From: Candidatus Dormiibacterota bacterium
Lineage (GTDB): Bacteria > Chloroflexota > Dormibacteria > Aeolococcales > Bog-877
Length of the DNA: 36,857 nucleotides
Assembly: GCA_013044295.1 (NCBI GenBank)
Contig: JABEUU010000044.1
Coordinates: 1-36,857, forward strand
Direction: 5' to 3'
The number at the start of each line of letters is the position of its first letter. Position 1 is the first letter of the stretch. The notes beneath the pieces were generated by a model. The model had not been told where the DNA came from. It made no database searches and was given only the letters and a program-made list of their open reading frames with translations. This document shows, piece after piece, positions 24,322-33,629 of the stretch. The translations under genes and the position numbers were made by a program.

Positions 24322-25740
24322 CTAATTGCTCGAATCGCCGCCGACGGGGCCCAGCCACGGCACCTGCCAGGGGAGATGGCCCCGCACCAGTCGGCGCGCC
24401 GCTGGGGGTCCCCATGAGCCTTGGGGATAGGGAAGCACGGCCGGCGGAGCGTCGATCAGCGACTGCACGATCCGCCAACTCTCCTCGACGCTGTCCTCGC
24501 GGGTGAAGAGGCGCTGGTCCCCCCGCATGGCGTCGTCCAAGAGGCGCTCGTAGGGCTCTGGTGGGTCCCCCAATTCCGCGGCGAAGGAGAGGTCCAGATT
24601 CACGCCTCTCAGGCCGGCGGCGCCGAGGCCCTGGGACGTCAGCGAAACTCTCAACCCCGCCCCAAAGTCGATCCGCAACACCAGCTGGTTGGGATGGGCC
24701 GGGGCCGACCGCCCCAGGAAGGCCAGGTGCGGAGGGCGCCGGAAGACCAGCCGCACCTCGGTCGCACTTTGCGCCAGTGCCTTGCCGGTCCGAATGAAGA
24801 ATGGCACCCCTGACCAGCGCCAGTTGTCAACCCCGAGGCGCAGGGCCAAGTAGGTCTCGGTCTGGGAACCCCTGGCCACCCCGGGCACCGACTGGTAGCC
24901 GACGTACTGGCCCCTGACCGCCAGCTTTGGATTGGCCGCCGCCACCGCCCGCAGGACATCCACCTTGCGGTCGCGGAGCGAGTCCGCGTCGGCGCCGCTC
25001 GGAGGCTCCATCGCCACCAGCGCCAGGACCTGGAGGAGGTGATTCTGAACCACGTCGCGGAGCGCCCCCACCGCGTCGTAGAACTGGCCACGGTCGGCCA
25101 CTCCGAAGGACTCGGCCAGCGAGATCTGGACACTGGCGACGTGGTCTCGGTTCCAGATCGGCTCGATCACCTCGTTGGCAAAGCGGAGAAATTGAAGGTC
25201 CATCACGGGCTCCTTGCCGAGGAAGTGATCGATGCGTAGGATCTGCCCCTCGCCGAGATGCTGGTGGAGGTCCCAGTTGAGCTGGCGAGCCGACGCCAAG
25301 TCGTGCCCGAATGGCTTCTCAACCACCACCCGGGCCTCCTTGGTCAATCCGGCATCGGCCAAGGCGGCAACCACCGGTGCGAAGAGCGCGGGGGGAACCT
25401 CGAGGTAGAAGAGCGGGTGACGAGTCCCCGCCAGAGCATCCGCCACCCGCTGATAGGTAGCCGGCTCCGAAAAGTCTCCACGCACATAGGTCAGGCGCTT
25501 GGCGAACCGCTCGAAAACCCGGGCCGAGACCACCTGACCCGAGGCGGTCAGTGCCTGGCGCGCCTTGGCCCTCAGAGCATCGTCGCTCCAGTCATCCTTC
25601 GCCACCCCGATGACCGGGCATTGGAGGCGGTGCCTTGCCTCCAGGCGATAGAGGGCGCGGAACGTCATCTTGCGCGCCAAATCCCCGCTGATGCCAAAGA
25701 TTACCAGCGCGCCGGTCGTGTTGTGACTGCGATCGGGCAC
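24322..25740 (-). CDS. zwf: Glucose-6-phosphate 1-dehydrogenase
   Basis: The 472-aa enzyme opens the oxidative pentose phosphate pathway. It has the nucleotide motif VIFGISGDLARK, VVVEKPFGHDLASA, the active-site signature ILRIDHFLGKEPV (usual RIDHYLGKE) and LQVLALVAMEPP. YERLLDDAMRGDQRLFTREDSVEESW lies near the C-terminus. The GTG start has no ribosome-binding site. TAAGAT lies 6 nt upstream, so the mRNA is probably leaderless. It is the first gene of the zwf-gnd-tal-pgi operon. Confidence 0.95.
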   Translation of the reverse strand: MPDRSHNTTGALVIFGISGDLARKMTFRALYRLEARHRLQCPVIGVAKDDWSDDALRAKARQALTASGQVVSARVFERFAKRLTYVRGDFSEPATYQRVADALAGTRHPLFYLEVPPALFAPVVAALADAGLTKEARVVVEKPFGHDLASARQLNWDLHQHLGEGQILRIDHFLGKEPVMDLQFLRFANEVIEPIWNRDHVASVQISLAESFGVADRGQFYDAVGALRDVVQNHLLQVLALVAMEPPSGADADSLRDRKVDVLRAVAAANPKLAVRGQYVGYQSVPGVARGSQTETYLALRLGVDNWRWSGVPFFIRTGKALAQSATEVRLVFRRPPHLAFLGRSAPAHPNQLVLRIDFGAGLRVSLTSQGLGAAGLRGVNLDLSFAAELGDPPEPYERLLDDAMRGDQRLFTREDSVEESWRIVQSLIDAPPAVLPYPQGSWGPPAARRLVRGHLPWQVPWLGPVGGDSSN

Positions 25741-25746
25741 GCTTGG

Positions 25747-25752
25747 ATCTTA
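25747..25752 (-). promoter_or_regulatory. -10 box for the leaderless zwf operon mRNA
   Basis: TAAGAT (25752-25747) ends 6 nt before GTG 25740. The identical hexamer and spacing precede the MFS gene starting at 33437. No clear -35 element is visible. Confidence 0.55.
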
Positions 25753-25783
25753 TGCCCCCGCTCAGAAACACCGGGCTGAGGAG

Positions 25784-26023
25784 TTGCCGGACAGGCACGG
25801 CAGCAACCCCTGGGTGGGCACCCCGCTGATGCTCAGCGAGCCCGATCTGGCCCTGGATCTGCCCACCCGAGTCCTCGTCCGGGTGAGCCCACCAGGATGC
25901 GAGGTTGGGCTGCACGACCCATTTCCGCTGGCGGCCGGCTGCGGCCTCCGCCAGGAGCAGACCCAGCTGCTCGCGGGCAGCGCCAACCTGGTGCGAAGCG
26001 CCATCGCCGAAGGAGTCGGGTGA
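25784..26023 (+). pseudogene. C-terminal fragment of a DUF302-family protein
   Basis: The frame encodes about 79 aa including NPWVGTPLMLSEPDLALDLP followed by TRVLV. This matches the conserved second half of DUF302 domains (GNPxxGTPLMxxxPxxALDLPxxxLV, then a Y/HDP and a LAxxxGL segment). The first half of the domain is missing: upstream lies the zwf promoter and zwf itself on the other strand. Codon third positions are G/C-rich as in real genes. It is either a truncated remnant or a short gene from TTG 25784; a remnant is more likely. DUF302 proteins have no settled function. Confidence 0.6.
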
Positions 26024-26056
26024 GCCGTCCTCGCAGCTCGGTGACCACAGATCCAG

Positions 26057-27097
26057 TCAGCTGCTCTCGGTGGCGGCCAGGCCCCTCTCGGTCGACCCAT
26101 CTCGGCGCCCGGACCGTCCCGGCTGGAGCGTGAACAGGCTGCCGATGTGATAGCGGCGGCGGGCGATCACAAAGGCGACCAGGCCGGTGACCGTGGCAAC
26201 TCCCTGGTCAGCGGCCCGCTGCATCAGGGCCACCGCGGTGGCTTCGGCCGGAGGCAGCCCGACGACAATGAGAAGTCCCGCGAAGGTCGCCTCAGACGCC
26301 CCCAGGCCACCAGGAATGAGGCTGATCGCGCCGGCGATGCTCGCCACCGCGTAGAGAGATGCCGCCTCGGGCCAGGTGAGGGCCCCCGGATCGAGGGCGC
26401 TCACCACCAGGAAGAACACGGTCGTCATGGCGGCCACCTGCACCAGGCTGATCAAGGACCAGACGATTGTGTCCAGCCGGTGCAACAGGCCCGCGGTGCC
26501 CGCCTGGAGTTCGTCCAAAGGGTCCAACAGTCGCCGCAGGCCCAGCACCCCGGACATCAGGCTGTGCAGCCCGCAGAAGATTCGCGGAACCGTCAGCACC
26601 GCCAACGCCGACAGCGCCACCAGCAGAGCGGCAGCTGGTATCAGTGGGTTGAGGTGGAACTCAAACAGCCCCGGCACCGCCACCACCACCAACAGCAGTC
26701 CGTAAATGAGCTCCTGTACCGTGACCGTGGCCAGCGCGTCGCTGAACGGCACCCGAGCCGCCCGCGCCGCCAGTACCACCCTGGTCAGCTCACCCAGGGG
26801 CAAGAGGGTGGTGACCTGGCCGGCCAGGTTCAGAAGCACCGTCTCCCCCATTGGCAGCTTGGCGCCAACGTCTCGGAGCAGGAACTGCCAGCGCACCCCC
26901 TGGAGCACGTAGTAGGCGACGGAGCCGGCCACGATGGCGGGGAGCAGGAACAGGTTGAAATGGGTCAGCGCAGACCCCAACTTGGAGGGATTGATGACCA
27001 AGATCAGAGCGGCGATCCCAGCCAGGCCCACCGCCCCGGCCAACCACGTACCGAGGTGGTGGCGTTTCAAACGGGTCCACACTTCGACCGCACTCAC
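26057..27097 (-). CDS. YbhN/AglD-like membrane protein (LPG synthase transmembrane-domain family)
   Basis: The 346-aa protein has about eight hydrophobic segments and the family pattern ISLIPGGLGASEATFAGLL near residue 255. Other features are QGVRWQFLLRDVG, LPLGELTRVVLAARA and a C-terminal ATAVALMQRAADQGVATVTGL. It belongs to the UPF0104 / lysylphosphatidylglycerol-synthase transmembrane superfamily. The catalytic GNAT-like C-terminal domain of MprF is absent, so lipid flipping or transport is more likely than lipid lysylation; that is inference. GTG 27097 has GGAG 5 nt upstream and overlaps the stop of a doubtful 72-codon frame as GTGA. Confidence 0.85.
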   Translation of the reverse strand: MSAVEVWTRLKRHHLGTWLAGAVGLAGIAALILVINPSKLGSALTHFNLFLLPAIVAGSVAYYVLQGVRWQFLLRDVGAKLPMGETVLLNLAGQVTTLLPLGELTRVVLAARAARVPFSDALATVTVQELIYGLLLVVVAVPGLFEFHLNPLIPAAALLVALSALAVLTVPRIFCGLHSLMSGVLGLRRLLDPLDELQAGTAGLLHRLDTIVWSLISLVQVAAMTTVFFLVVSALDPGALTWPEAASLYAVASIAGAISLIPGGLGASEATFAGLLIVVGLPPAEATAVALMQRAADQGVATVTGLVAFVIARRRYHIGSLFTLQPGRSGRRDGSTERGLAATESS

Positions 27098-27312
27098 CAG
27101 GGCTCCTCACCGAGCGCGCCGGTGCAGACCGCGACCAGCCGGCGCTTCCCGGAGGCCGCGCCCGTGGCCGCATCAGGGCGCGCGACGGCACCCGGAACCC
27201 CGAAGGACCTGGCCAGGGTGCCGCCGGGCGACCCTGCTGGGAGGTGCTGGCCCCGTTGGCCCCAGACCCTCTGACCACAGTTGTCCGCTCCGCTCAGAGT
27301 CAATCTCCCCAT
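27094..27312 (-). CDS. Possible small upstream protein (72 aa), doubtful
   Basis: A frame from ATG 27312 ends in TGA that overlaps the GTG of the YbhN-like gene (GTGA), as at most real junctions in this window. TACTGT (27326-27321) lies 8 nt before the ATG in a locally A+T-rich patch, as expected for a leaderless start. The sequence itself (ending RRLVAVCTGALGEEPW) matches no family I know and its composition is not clearly coding. It may be a real small gene, a translated leader, or chance. Confidence 0.28.
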   Translation of the reverse strand: MGRLTLSGADNCGQRVWGQRGQHLPAGSPGGTLARSFGVPGAVARPDAATGAASGKRRLVAVCTGALGEEPW

Positions 27313-27694
27313 TACTTTGAACAGTACTCGAACTCGACCGCCCCGAGCGATTGAGTATCCCCGCTCCCAAGGGCCGGTAAACTTGTGGGAGGCACGTCGG
27401 GCAAAGAGCGCCCGCCTGGCCGGCGGCGACTGGGATCGCGAAGATGCCGGGTGGGTCCACCAGCATCACGCTTGTGCCGCAGCCCGTGCCCGCACCGTGG
27501 GAGATATCCAATTTGAATGGCGACTGCGAGATTGACCGGAGCGCAGCCGGCGATCGCCCAGCCACATCTGGGGCCCGGTTGGCAGGTGGGATCGGCAGCT
27601 CCCGTCCGTGCGGCCCGATGCCCCCCAGTCGTGATACGGAGGCTCGGGCCCACCGGGGTTGGCGGCCGCGCCTCGCATGACGTCTGGAGCTGGC
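27313..27694. other. Intergenic region upstream of prfC
   Basis: About 380 nt with no convincing gene on either strand. CTCCCA and TGGGAG near 27364-27391 could form a hairpin on the plus strand. I see no match to a known riboswitch, tmRNA, RNase P or SRP RNA core. Confidence 0.45.
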
Positions 27695-29287
<1,593 letters not shown>

Positions 29288-29375
29288 GCCCGATGAGGCT
29301 TTCGTCCCCAAGCCGTCGGTGCCTGGGCTCGAGCCAGCGACCCGGACCATCCAGGGCCGTGCCTGGGCCCAGCCG

Positions 29376-30785
29376 ATGACGCCTGAAGTGTCAGCGTCGC
29401 TGCTCCTCGACCTCTACGAGTTGACCATGGCCGATGCCTACCGGCGAGAGGGCATCGCCGATCGCCGCGCCACCTTCAGCCTATTTGTCCGGTCCCTGCC
29501 GCCCGAGTGGGGATACCTGGTGGCCGCCGGCCTGCAAGACTGCCTCAGTTGGCTCCAGGGACTTCACTTCACGGCATCTGACCTGGTCGCCATCGACCAG
29601 TTCAAGATCTTCCACCCGGACTTCCTCGACTGGCTGTCCGAGCTCAGGTTCACGGGATCGGTCAGGGCGGTCCCCGAGGGAAGCATTGTCTTCGCGGGCG
29701 AGCCGCTCCTGGAGGTAGAGGGGCCGATCGCAGAGGCCCAGCTGGCAGAGACCTACTTGCTGAACCAGATGACCTTGCAGACCACGCTCGCCACCGAGGC
29801 CGCCCGCTGCCGCCACGCCGCCCAGGGACGGGCCGTGATGGACTTCGCCCTGCGCCGGGTTCCGGGGACAGATGCCGGCATGAAGCTCGCCCGCTGCTGC
29901 CGCCTGGTCGGGCTGGATGGGACCAGCAACGTGGCCGGCGCAGCCCGCTACGGAGTCGCCCCCAGCGGGACCATGGCCCACTCCTTCGTCCAGGCCCACG
30001 CCGACGAGACAGAGGCGTTCAGAGCCTACGCCCGCGCCTTCAAGGAGGCGACAGTCCTGCTGGTAGACACCTACGACACCCCCCTTGGCATCGAGCGCGC
30101 CATCCAGGTGGCTGGCGAGATGCGCGCCCAGGGGATCGAGCTCCACGGGGTCCGGCTGGACTCAGGTGACCTGGGGCCGTTATCGTCCCTGGCTCGCCGC
30201 CGGCTCGATGAGGCCGGCTTCCCGGGCATGACGGTCTTCGTCAGCGGCGGCCTCGATGAGTACAAGATCGACGACCTGGTGGAGCGTCAGAGGGCACCCA
30301 TCGACGGCTTTGGAGTCGGAACCTCGCTCGGGGCGGCCGGCGGGGCGCCCACGCTTGACAGCGTCTACAAGCTGGTGAGCTTCGGCGACCGGCCGGTGCG
30401 CAAGACCTCCACTGGCAAGGCCACCTGGCCGGCAGCCAAACAGGTCTGGCGCCGGACCGACTGGTCCGGAGACCTGCTCGCCCTGGCCGATGAGACGCCA
30501 CCTGGCGACTGCTACCGACCCCTGCTGGAACCGGTGATGCACTCGGGACGACCCCGCTCGCGCGGGCAGGGAGACCTGGCCGAGGCCAGCGCCCTCTTCG
30601 AGCGCGAGTGGCTGGCGTTGCCAGGGCCACTGAAACGGCTCCGAACTCCGGCCCTGCACCCGGTCCAGCCGAGCGCAGCCCTGCTGCACCTCACCGCCAC
30701 CCTGGGCTCCGGCCAGCCGGGCCCGGGTGCAGGCGAGCAGCAGAGTCGGCTCCGGGCTGACCGGACGCGAAGTGCGTCAGATTGA
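29376..30785 (+). CDS. pncB: Nicotinate phosphoribosyltransferase
   Basis: The 469-aa enzyme joins nicotinate and PRPP in the NAD salvage (Preiss-Handler) pathway. Motifs are LLDLYELTMADAYRREG at the N-terminus, DGTSNVAGAARYGV and GTMAHSFVQAH, with the His that is phosphorylated in the family. Also present are VDTYDTPLGIERAI, GVRLDSGDL, VFVSGGLDEYKI and FGVGTSLGAAGGAPTLDSVYKLV. ATG 29376 is chosen because it sits 10 residues before the conserved start; the open frame begins much earlier inside prfC. The last ~40 residues are low-complexity. It lies 88 nt after prfC, possibly in the same transcript. Confidence 0.94.
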   Translation: MTPEVSASLLLDLYELTMADAYRREGIADRRATFSLFVRSLPPEWGYLVAAGLQDCLSWLQGLHFTASDLVAIDQFKIFHPDFLDWLSELRFTGSVRAVPEGSIVFAGEPLLEVEGPIAEAQLAETYLLNQMTLQTTLATEAARCRHAAQGRAVMDFALRRVPGTDAGMKLARCCRLVGLDGTSNVAGAARYGVAPSGTMAHSFVQAHADETEAFRAYARAFKEATVLLVDTYDTPLGIERAIQVAGEMRAQGIELHGVRLDSGDLGPLSSLARRRLDEAGFPGMTVFVSGGLDEYKIDDLVERQRAPIDGFGVGTSLGAAGGAPTLDSVYKLVSFGDRPVRKTSTGKATWPAAKQVWRRTDWSGDLLALADETPPGDCYRPLLEPVMHSGRPRSRGQGDLAEASALFEREWLALPGPLKRLRTPALHPVQPSAALLHLTATLGSGQPGPGAGEQQSRLRADRTRSASD

Positions 30786-30825
30786 CCGCGCCGGAAACTC
30801 CCGGCATCGCGTCAAGGCCTGAGGC

Positions 30826-30866
30826 GGGGCGCCCGAGCAGGGAAGCCGCCTTGCCCGCTCGGCCCC
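30826..30866. terminator. Long hairpin between convergent pncB and L,D-transpeptidase genes
   Basis: GGGG (30826-30829) pairs with CCCC (30863-30866). CCGAGC (30833-30838) pairs with GCTCGG (30857-30862), and GGG-AAG pairs with CTT-CCC around a CCGC loop. Small bulges interrupt the stem. It fits a bidirectional terminator between converging genes, although no T run follows on either strand. Confidence 0.5.
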
Positions 30867-30878
30867 TGGGAAACTCGG

Positions 30879-32048
30879 TCAGGCGGCTTGGAACTGCGAC
30901 CAGGGTAGGTTCCAGTCGCCCTCTCCATTGACCTCAGACGCCTGCAGCGAGGTCCCGGTTATCTCGACCACATCACCAGGGACCGACCAGTTGTAAAACC
31001 AAGCCGCATCGGCGGGATTCTGCTCCACGCAGCCATGGGACACGTTGGCCACACCGTGATCGTAAATGTCCCAGTTGGCCGAGTGCATGTAGTAGCCGTC
31101 GGTGCTGATGGCGACGTCCTCGTAGACATTCTGGGCGTACAGGCCGGGATAGCCAATGGTGGCTGAGTTCATGAACACGACCGGGGTCTTGTAGAGCACC
31201 ACCAAAGTTCCCGAGATGGTGAGAAAGCCGGGCCGGCCCAGGCTGACTGGGAAGGTGTTGATCAACTGGGTGCCGTTGAACACCTGCTCCTCATGGGTGA
31301 TGGCGCTGACCTTGGTCAGATGCTGATTGACCACCGTGAAATTGCTGGTGACCGAGGAGTTCACCAAACGGTAGCCTCCCAGCACCAGCCCGTCCAGATT
31401 GAGCGACAGCGACGCCTGTTCGTTCAGGGGCCAGAACTGCTGCGGTCGCCCGTCGACCTCGGTGCTGGACCACCAGTGCCATCCGACTGGGTCGGGCAGG
31501 GACTCGGTGGTGTTCAGGCGCTGCAGAATCTGGGCCTGGAGGCTCGGTGGGATCGGCTGCGAGAACTGGAGCACCCAGGTCGCTCCCATTCCCACCTGCG
31601 CCCCCGGGTTTGGGGAGATGGTGACGGCCAGGCTCTTGGTCGGCAGCGGAGCCGCCCCAGTCTCCCAGGTGGCGGTCTTGACCACGGTCCTGACCGGAGT
31701 CCCGCCCCGGGCTCGCAGGGTGAGCTCAAATTTCGTGGCCCAAGGCAGCGGCGACACGGCGACCCACCCGCCCGGGACCAGACGGCCAGCGACGACTGCT
31801 CCAGTGCTCGTGGTCACCACCAGCTTCTCCACCCGAGCATGACTGAGATGGATTCCGATGATGGCGGCAGGGCTGACGGAACCAGCGGGGACCGAGATCG
31901 CCACCTCGGGCGCTACCGGTGGTGGTCCGCTCGAGGCGGCCACCATCGCCGTGGCACCGGCTCCTGCCAGGATCACAACTGCCGCGCTCCCGGCTATCAG
32001 CCAGCGCCGACGGGGCCAGCGCCTTTGCACCTTGGCTGACTCGTCCAT
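30879..32048 (-). CDS. L,D-transpeptidase (YkuD domain), membrane-anchored
   Basis: The 389-aa protein has a basic cytoplasmic tip (RRWPRRRWL), one membrane segment (about 16-36) and an extracytoplasmic region with Ig-like repeats resembling actinobacterial Ldt proteins. The YkuD catalytic domain comes last. The catalytic pattern H-x14-S-H-G-C is present (His322, Cys340 in NVSHGCVEQNPADAAWF). The residue two after Cys is Glu rather than the common Arg or Asn. Such enzymes make 3-3 cross-links in peptidoglycan. ATG 32048 is preceded by TATATT with a 9-nt gap, so the mRNA leader is at most a few bases; GGGAG lies too close to act as a normal ribosome site. Confidence 0.9.
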   Translation of the reverse strand: MDESAKVQRRWPRRRWLIAGSAAVVILAGAGATAMVAASSGPPPVAPEVAISVPAGSVSPAAIIGIHLSHARVEKLVVTTSTGAVVAGRLVPGGWVAVSPLPWATKFELTLRARGGTPVRTVVKTATWETGAAPLPTKSLAVTISPNPGAQVGMGATWVLQFSQPIPPSLQAQILQRLNTTESLPDPVGWHWWSSTEVDGRPQQFWPLNEQASLSLNLDGLVLGGYRLVNSSVTSNFTVVNQHLTKVSAITHEEQVFNGTQLINTFPVSLGRPGFLTISGTLVVLYKTPVVFMNSATIGYPGLYAQNVYEDVAISTDGYYMHSANWDIYDHGVANVSHGCVEQNPADAAWFYNWSVPGDVVEITGTSLQASEVNGEGDWNLPWSQFQAA

Positions 32049-32195
32049 GCTCCCAGCAATATATCTCGGGTCTGGGCCAACCGCACCCCGTCGCTCTCGA
32101 ACGACCCTCCCATCTGCCCAGGGCGTCGCTGGCCCGAGCCGGCGACACGGCCGACCCGAGATGGACCGGTCGGGGTCACCGGTGCGCGGATCAGC

Positions 32196-33437
32196 TCAGG
32201 GAGACGGGTCATTGGCCCCAGCCGGGATGGCCCACCCCAACCCCAAGGTGCCGCCCGCCGTGAGCAGCGAGCCGGCCACCAGCGGCCCGATCCAGAGAGC
32301 TGGATCGCCAAGGGCGAGCAGGAACGTCGCCAGAGGAGGCCCTACGATGCCAGTCACACCCCAAACCGATGCGGCCAGCGCGTTGTACCTACCGCGCAGC
32401 CGATCCGGGGCCAGCGCGTTGACCAGCGTGGAGGCGGCCGGCGAGACCAGCGTCTCGCCAAGGCCGAACACCGCGGCCGCGACCACCAGCAGGGCCGCAG
32501 AGAAACCCAGGGTCAGACCGGGGAAATCGGCGAGCCCCACGATGCCCCAGGAGATCGCCACCAACAGGGCGCCCAGGGCCAGGGACCTCGTTCGCAGCCT
32601 CCACTCCGTCGCCTTGGTCACCGCCGCCTGCAGCGCCACGATCACCAAGCCGTTGGCTGCAAAGGCCAGGCCGACCACTCGTGGGCCGACCCGGACGAAC
32701 TCGATGGCGAAGAGCGAAAAGCCCGCCTCCAACTGAGAGTATCCGAAGAGAACAAAAGCCAGGCTGCAGAGCAGGTAAAGGGCGAAGGGACGGTCGCGCA
32801 GGACGGCCCGGTAACCGACGTCGGTCGCAGCGTCCTCACCGGTTGCGAAAGGCGCAACTCCACGAAGGTGGCGCAGTCCCCGCCACAGGACCGTCCCAAA
32901 CAGCAAGAAGCTGACGCCGTCGGCCAGGTAGACCACCTGGAAAGTGGACGCGTGCTGAAGCGACACAAAGCTTCCGGAGATGAGGCCCCCCACCCCGATC
33001 CCGAGGTTCATCAGCATGAATTGGCTCGCAAAGGCCCGGGACCGCAGTTTTTCGGGGACCACCATCGCAACCAGCGAGCTGAGCGCGGGCCAGGTGACGC
33101 CCTCTGCGGCGCCAATCGCCGCCGCCACCACGATCGCTTCGGGAGCGGTGGTGACCCCGGCTAGGGCGGCGGCCCCCGCGGCTTCGAGAAGCAGCCCGAA
33201 AAGAACCATCCAAACGGGGCCGATACGGTCCACCCAAGCGCCCCCGCTCAGGGAGGCCAGCAGTCCCACCAGGCCGGCCGCGGCCAGCGCCAGGCCCGCC
33301 TCCGGGAGAGAAATTCTCCGGACGGCATGGAGGTAGACGACCAGGAAAGGCAGGGTCAGGCCGGTGCCCAACGACGACATTGCCATGCCCCCGAGAAGCC
33401 ATCGGGTGGTGGGGACGTCGCGCAACAGCCTTATCAC
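32196..33437 (-). CDS. MFS transporter, 12-TM efflux type
   Basis: The 413-aa protein has about 12 hydrophobic segments. The MFS motif A region between helices 2 and 3 reads SGGAWVDRIGPVWMV (GGxxxDRxG form), and a related motif LAPDRLRGRYNAL lies between helices 10 and 11. LPFLVVYLHAVRRISLPEAGL is typical of drug-efflux members. Substrate unknown. The GTG start has no ribosome-binding site; TAAGAT (33449-33444) ends 6 nt upstream, so the mRNA is probably leaderless. It lies 147 nt upstream of the L,D-transpeptidase gene and is divergent from the second MFS gene. Confidence 0.88.
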   Translation of the reverse strand: MIRLLRDVPTTRWLLGGMAMSSLGTGLTLPFLVVYLHAVRRISLPEAGLALAAAGLVGLLASLSGGAWVDRIGPVWMVLFGLLLEAAGAAALAGVTTAPEAIVVAAAIGAAEGVTWPALSSLVAMVVPEKLRSRAFASQFMLMNLGIGVGGLISGSFVSLQHASTFQVVYLADGVSFLLFGTVLWRGLRHLRGVAPFATGEDAATDVGYRAVLRDRPFALYLLCSLAFVLFGYSQLEAGFSLFAIEFVRVGPRVVGLAFAANGLVIVALQAAVTKATEWRLRTRSLALGALLVAISWGIVGLADFPGLTLGFSAALLVVAAAVFGLGETLVSPAASTLVNALAPDRLRGRYNALAASVWGVTGIVGPPLATFLLALGDPALWIGPLVAGSLLTAGGTLGLGWAIPAGANDPSP

Positions 33438-33443
33438 CGGCGA

Positions 33444-33449
33444 ATCTTA
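33444..33449 (-). promoter_or_regulatory. -10 box for the leaderless MFS mRNA
   Basis: TAAGAT ends 6 nt before GTG 33437, the same hexamer and gap as zwf. No convincing -35 is visible. Confidence 0.5.
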
Positions 33450-33580
33450 ACCGCGGTCCCTCGACCGTCAGAACCGCCTCAGCCCAGCTCCCAGCCCGGG
33501 TAGGGGAGCCGCGGTGAATGATCCTGCAGGGAACGCTCGGCGCCCAGCATCCCGACGCCCCGGCGCTGAGCTCGCGCCTT

Positions 33581-33602
33581 TTGGTTAGTATGTACCAACC
33601 AA
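33581..33602 (+). promoter_or_regulatory. 22-bp palindromic operator before the MFS-marR operon
   Basis: TTGGTTAGTA and TACCAACCAA flank a central TG. The half-sites match at 9 of 10 positions when reversed. It stands 27 nt before the MFS start codon. It overlaps the likely promoter: TAGTAT at 33586-33591, or CTTAAT at 33606-33611, as -10. Size, symmetry and A+T-rich centre are typical for MarR-family sites. The marR gene at the end of this operon is the obvious candidate to bind it. Confidence 0.75.
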
Positions 33603-33629
33603 CTGCTTAATCCTAGGAGGGAACACGGT

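Noticed and set aside
26147-27274. A 375-codon plus-strand open frame
   Set aside because: It is opposite the YbhN-like membrane protein; the product is dominated by Gln, Arg, Gly and His, as expected from the complement of hydrophobic codons.
27313-27694. Candidate riboswitch or structural RNA upstream of prfC
   Set aside because: Apart from a short hairpin there is no match to any RNA family core I can recall, and the region has no T-tailed terminator.
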